NCBI GenBank assembly: GCA_015057605.1
Contig: SVDX01000013.1
Location: 1 to 62,662, forward strand
Source: Lachnospira sp.
GTDB taxonomy: Bacteria > Bacillota > Clostridia > Lachnospirales > Lachnospiraceae
Direction of reading: 5' to 3'
Length of the DNA stretch: 62,662 bases
Shown: positions 61,586 to 62,662 of the stretch, piece after piece
Layout: every line of letters starts with the position of its first letter
Position numbering within the stretch: position 1 is the first letter of the stretch
Position numbers and translations under genes: made by a program
Notes under the pieces: generated by a model
The model's input: the letters and a program-made list of their open reading frames with translations, nothing else
Database searches by the model: none
What the model was told of the DNA's origin: nothing

Positions 61586-62295
61586 TGAGAATGTATAAGA
61601 TAAAAGCTTTATTTAAGCTTGGAATTGAAGATTTGACAAAAAATATGAGCGTATTCATTTATGTTATATTTCCTCTGATTTTTGCAATGTTATATGGCGG
61701 AATAGATATGGGAATGAGTAAAGAGGCTTTATATGCATTTTGTATGTTAATGAACCTTGCAATGATTCCGGTAGCTTTAATGGGAACCATCGTTGCAGAA
61801 GAAAAGGAAAAAAATACCCTAAGAACTCTTATGTTAAATGATGTAAAGGCATCGGAGATAATGTTTGCAAAGTCACTTATTTGTATGATGTTTGTGGTAC
61901 TTAACAACATTCTCATATTTATAATAATTGGAGTTTCAATGAAGCAATTTGCCCTATATCAGTTAGTGGCGTTATTTGTAAGCTTAGCGATTATATTGTT
62001 TGGTGGCGTGGTTGGTATCTTAGCGAAAAATCAAATGTCAGCAGGCCTTTTATCAATGCCATTTATGGTGATATTATTAGCACCTGTATTTATAGAAATG
62101 TTTGACAATAAGATTGCGACAAAGGTATCTGAATGGTTGCCAACAGATGCAATGATGAAAATATTTGACAGCATTACTAAGAATAAGGCAAGCTTTGATG
62201 GTGTTGGAATGCCGGTTATAGTAATAGCTGTTTGGATGGTGGTTAGTATAATTGCGTTTAATGTGGCATTTAAAAAGGTTGGAGTTGATAATTAA
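61585..62295 (+). CDS. ABC-2 type transporter permease
   Basis: The 236-residue protein has six membrane helices and the ABC-2 layout, including EEKEKNTLRTLMLNDVKASEIMFAKSL between helices 2 and 3. It overlaps the ATPase stop by 1 bp. Together they form an exporter. Substrate unknown; regulation by PadR is likely. Confidence 0.9.
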   Translation: MRMYKIKALFKLGIEDLTKNMSVFIYVIFPLIFAMLYGGIDMGMSKEALYAFCMLMNLAMIPVALMGTIVAEEKEKNTLRTLMLNDVKASEIMFAKSLICMMFVVLNNILIFIIIGVSMKQFALYQLVALFVSLAIILFGGVVGILAKNQMSAGLLSMPFMVILLAPVFIEMFDNKIATKVSEWLPTDAMMKIFDSITKNKASFDGVGMPVIVIAVWMVVSIIAFNVAFKKVGVDN

Positions 62296-62360
62296 AAAAT
62301 AATATGGCGAAATAGAGAATAAACTTTGAATTTTACGCATCCTTAAGAAAGAGGTAAAGT

Positions 62361-62465
62361 ATGTTAGAAGTAGGAACAAAGGCTCCAGATTTCGAATTGT
62401 ATGACCAAGATGGAAAATTACATAAATTAAATGATTATATTGGGAAATTTGAAAGAATACTGTGA
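62361..62465 (+). pseudogene. Truncated peroxiredoxin (AhpC/TSA family)
   Basis: ATG 62361, with GAGG at 62351-62354, opens a 34-residue reading that matches the peroxiredoxin start (VGTKAPDFELYDQDGKLHKLNDY) and then stops before the catalytic Cys motif. A terminator begins at once (62459), so the coding remnant is fused to it. This looks like the 5' end of a gene whose rest was deleted. Confidence 0.75.
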
Positions 62466-62486
62466 TTTTGTTATCACAGTTTTCTT
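62459..62486 (+). terminator. Terminator after the peroxiredoxin remnant
   Basis: actgtgat (62459-62466) pairs with atcacagt (62473-62480), followed by TTTCTTT. Confidence 0.82.
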
Positions 62487-62547
62487 TACTTTATAAAGAG
62501 ATATGGTATAATATTTTTATGGCATATGCCAAAAAAGAGGTGTTAAG

Positions 62548-62662
62548 ATGCCAAGATGTAGAAAGAGAATAGTATGTAAAGAGCCTGATGTTAAAGTATT
62601 TATACCTCAGCAAAATGATAACAGCGAAATGTTGATTATGACTGTTGATGAATACGAAAGCA
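62548..62662 (+). CDS. DUF134/UPF0251 family protein, 5' part
   Basis: ATG 62548 is preceded by AAGAGG, and the first 38 residues show the family start MPRCRKRIVCKEPDVK and VDEYES, which recalls the MTVDEYE of UPF0251 proteins. These small HTH-type, putative metal-binding proteins have an unclear role and often lie near iron-molybdenum cofactor-like genes. The gene runs off the window. An extended -10 (TGGTATAAT) is at 62504-62512. Confidence 0.8.
   Translation, partial: MPRCRKRIVCKEPDVKVFIPQQNDNSEMLIMTVDEYES

Overview
The window is a low-GC (roughly one third G+C) chromosomal segment from a Gram-positive Clostridia bacterium, most likely a member of the Lachnospiraceae. The evidence is the sporulation and germination genes (gpr, spoIIP, a SleB-type cortex hydrolase), the signal peptidase and lipoprotein set, and the local gene order holA-rpsT-gpr-spoIIP. 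A cytosolic pectin methylesterase suggests a pectin-using gut organism of the Lachnospira type; this last step is inference. No phage, insertion sequence, CRISPR array or rRNA operon was seen. One tRNA-Thr(CGU) is present.

Layout. 1-840: end of an unidentified gene, a GC-rich hairpin-dense stretch and a frameshifted gene remnant. 838-4790: holA, rpsT, gpr, spoIIP and a DUF1292 gene. 4916-9713: an Lrp-type regulator overlapping maf, then two consecutive dynamin-like GTPases. 9769-16230: HAD phosphatase, small acidic protein, membrane-anchored parvulin, lepB, htpG with a DUF5721-like gene, and an M18 aminopeptidase. 16235-18945: esterase, NrnA-type DHH phosphoesterase, PilZ protein. 18961-20377: tRNA-Thr and asd. 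20498-23635: a three-gene, overlapping unit made of a radical SAM/SPASM enzyme with a PqqD-like N-terminal region, a membrane protein with a (Cys-Ala)x6 tail, and a polytopic membrane protein. This is the strongest candidate for a poorly described system. 23691-33417: HD nucleotidase, GGDEF/EAL protein, DUF234-type ATPase, topB, glmS, and a NifU-like/GGGtGRT pair. 33547-38931: membrane and lipoproteins (including a Sel1-repeat lipoprotein), a DUF2156 protein, a GNAT and a zinc-ribbon membrane protein. 38943-43506: thioesterase, ilvN, ilvC, a 75-residue membrane peptide with a consensus promoter, leuC, leuD, and a YbjQ protein. 43546-49815: a two-repeat AP2-like protein, a SleB-type hydrolase, and a four-gene Tim44-like/SPFH/zinc-ribbon/TPM operon resembling Bacillus subtilis ydjGHI. 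49883-56767: thrC, a diguanylate cyclase, and a type IIA topoisomerase pair. 57088-62662: pectinesterase, GNAT, membrane protein, a PadR-DUF2812-ABC transporter cassette, a truncated peroxiredoxin and the start of a DUF134 gene.

Themes. Amino-acid biosynthesis genes are scattered: asd and thrC serve the aspartate family, and ilvN, ilvC, leuC, leuD serve branched-chain synthesis without ilvB, leuA or leuB nearby. Cyclic-di-GMP signalling is represented by an intact GGDEF cyclase, a degenerate GGDEF fused to an intact EAL domain, and a PilZ receptor. Fifteen sigma-A-type promoters fit -35/-10 hexamers, all but one with 17-bp spacing; two (40998 and 44671) match the consensus exactly. Several intergenic spacers (about 100-260, 56776-56962, 60647-60750) carry GC-richer, heavily base-paired sequence that terminators alone do not explain. 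All calls come from reading the sequence; no database search was run.
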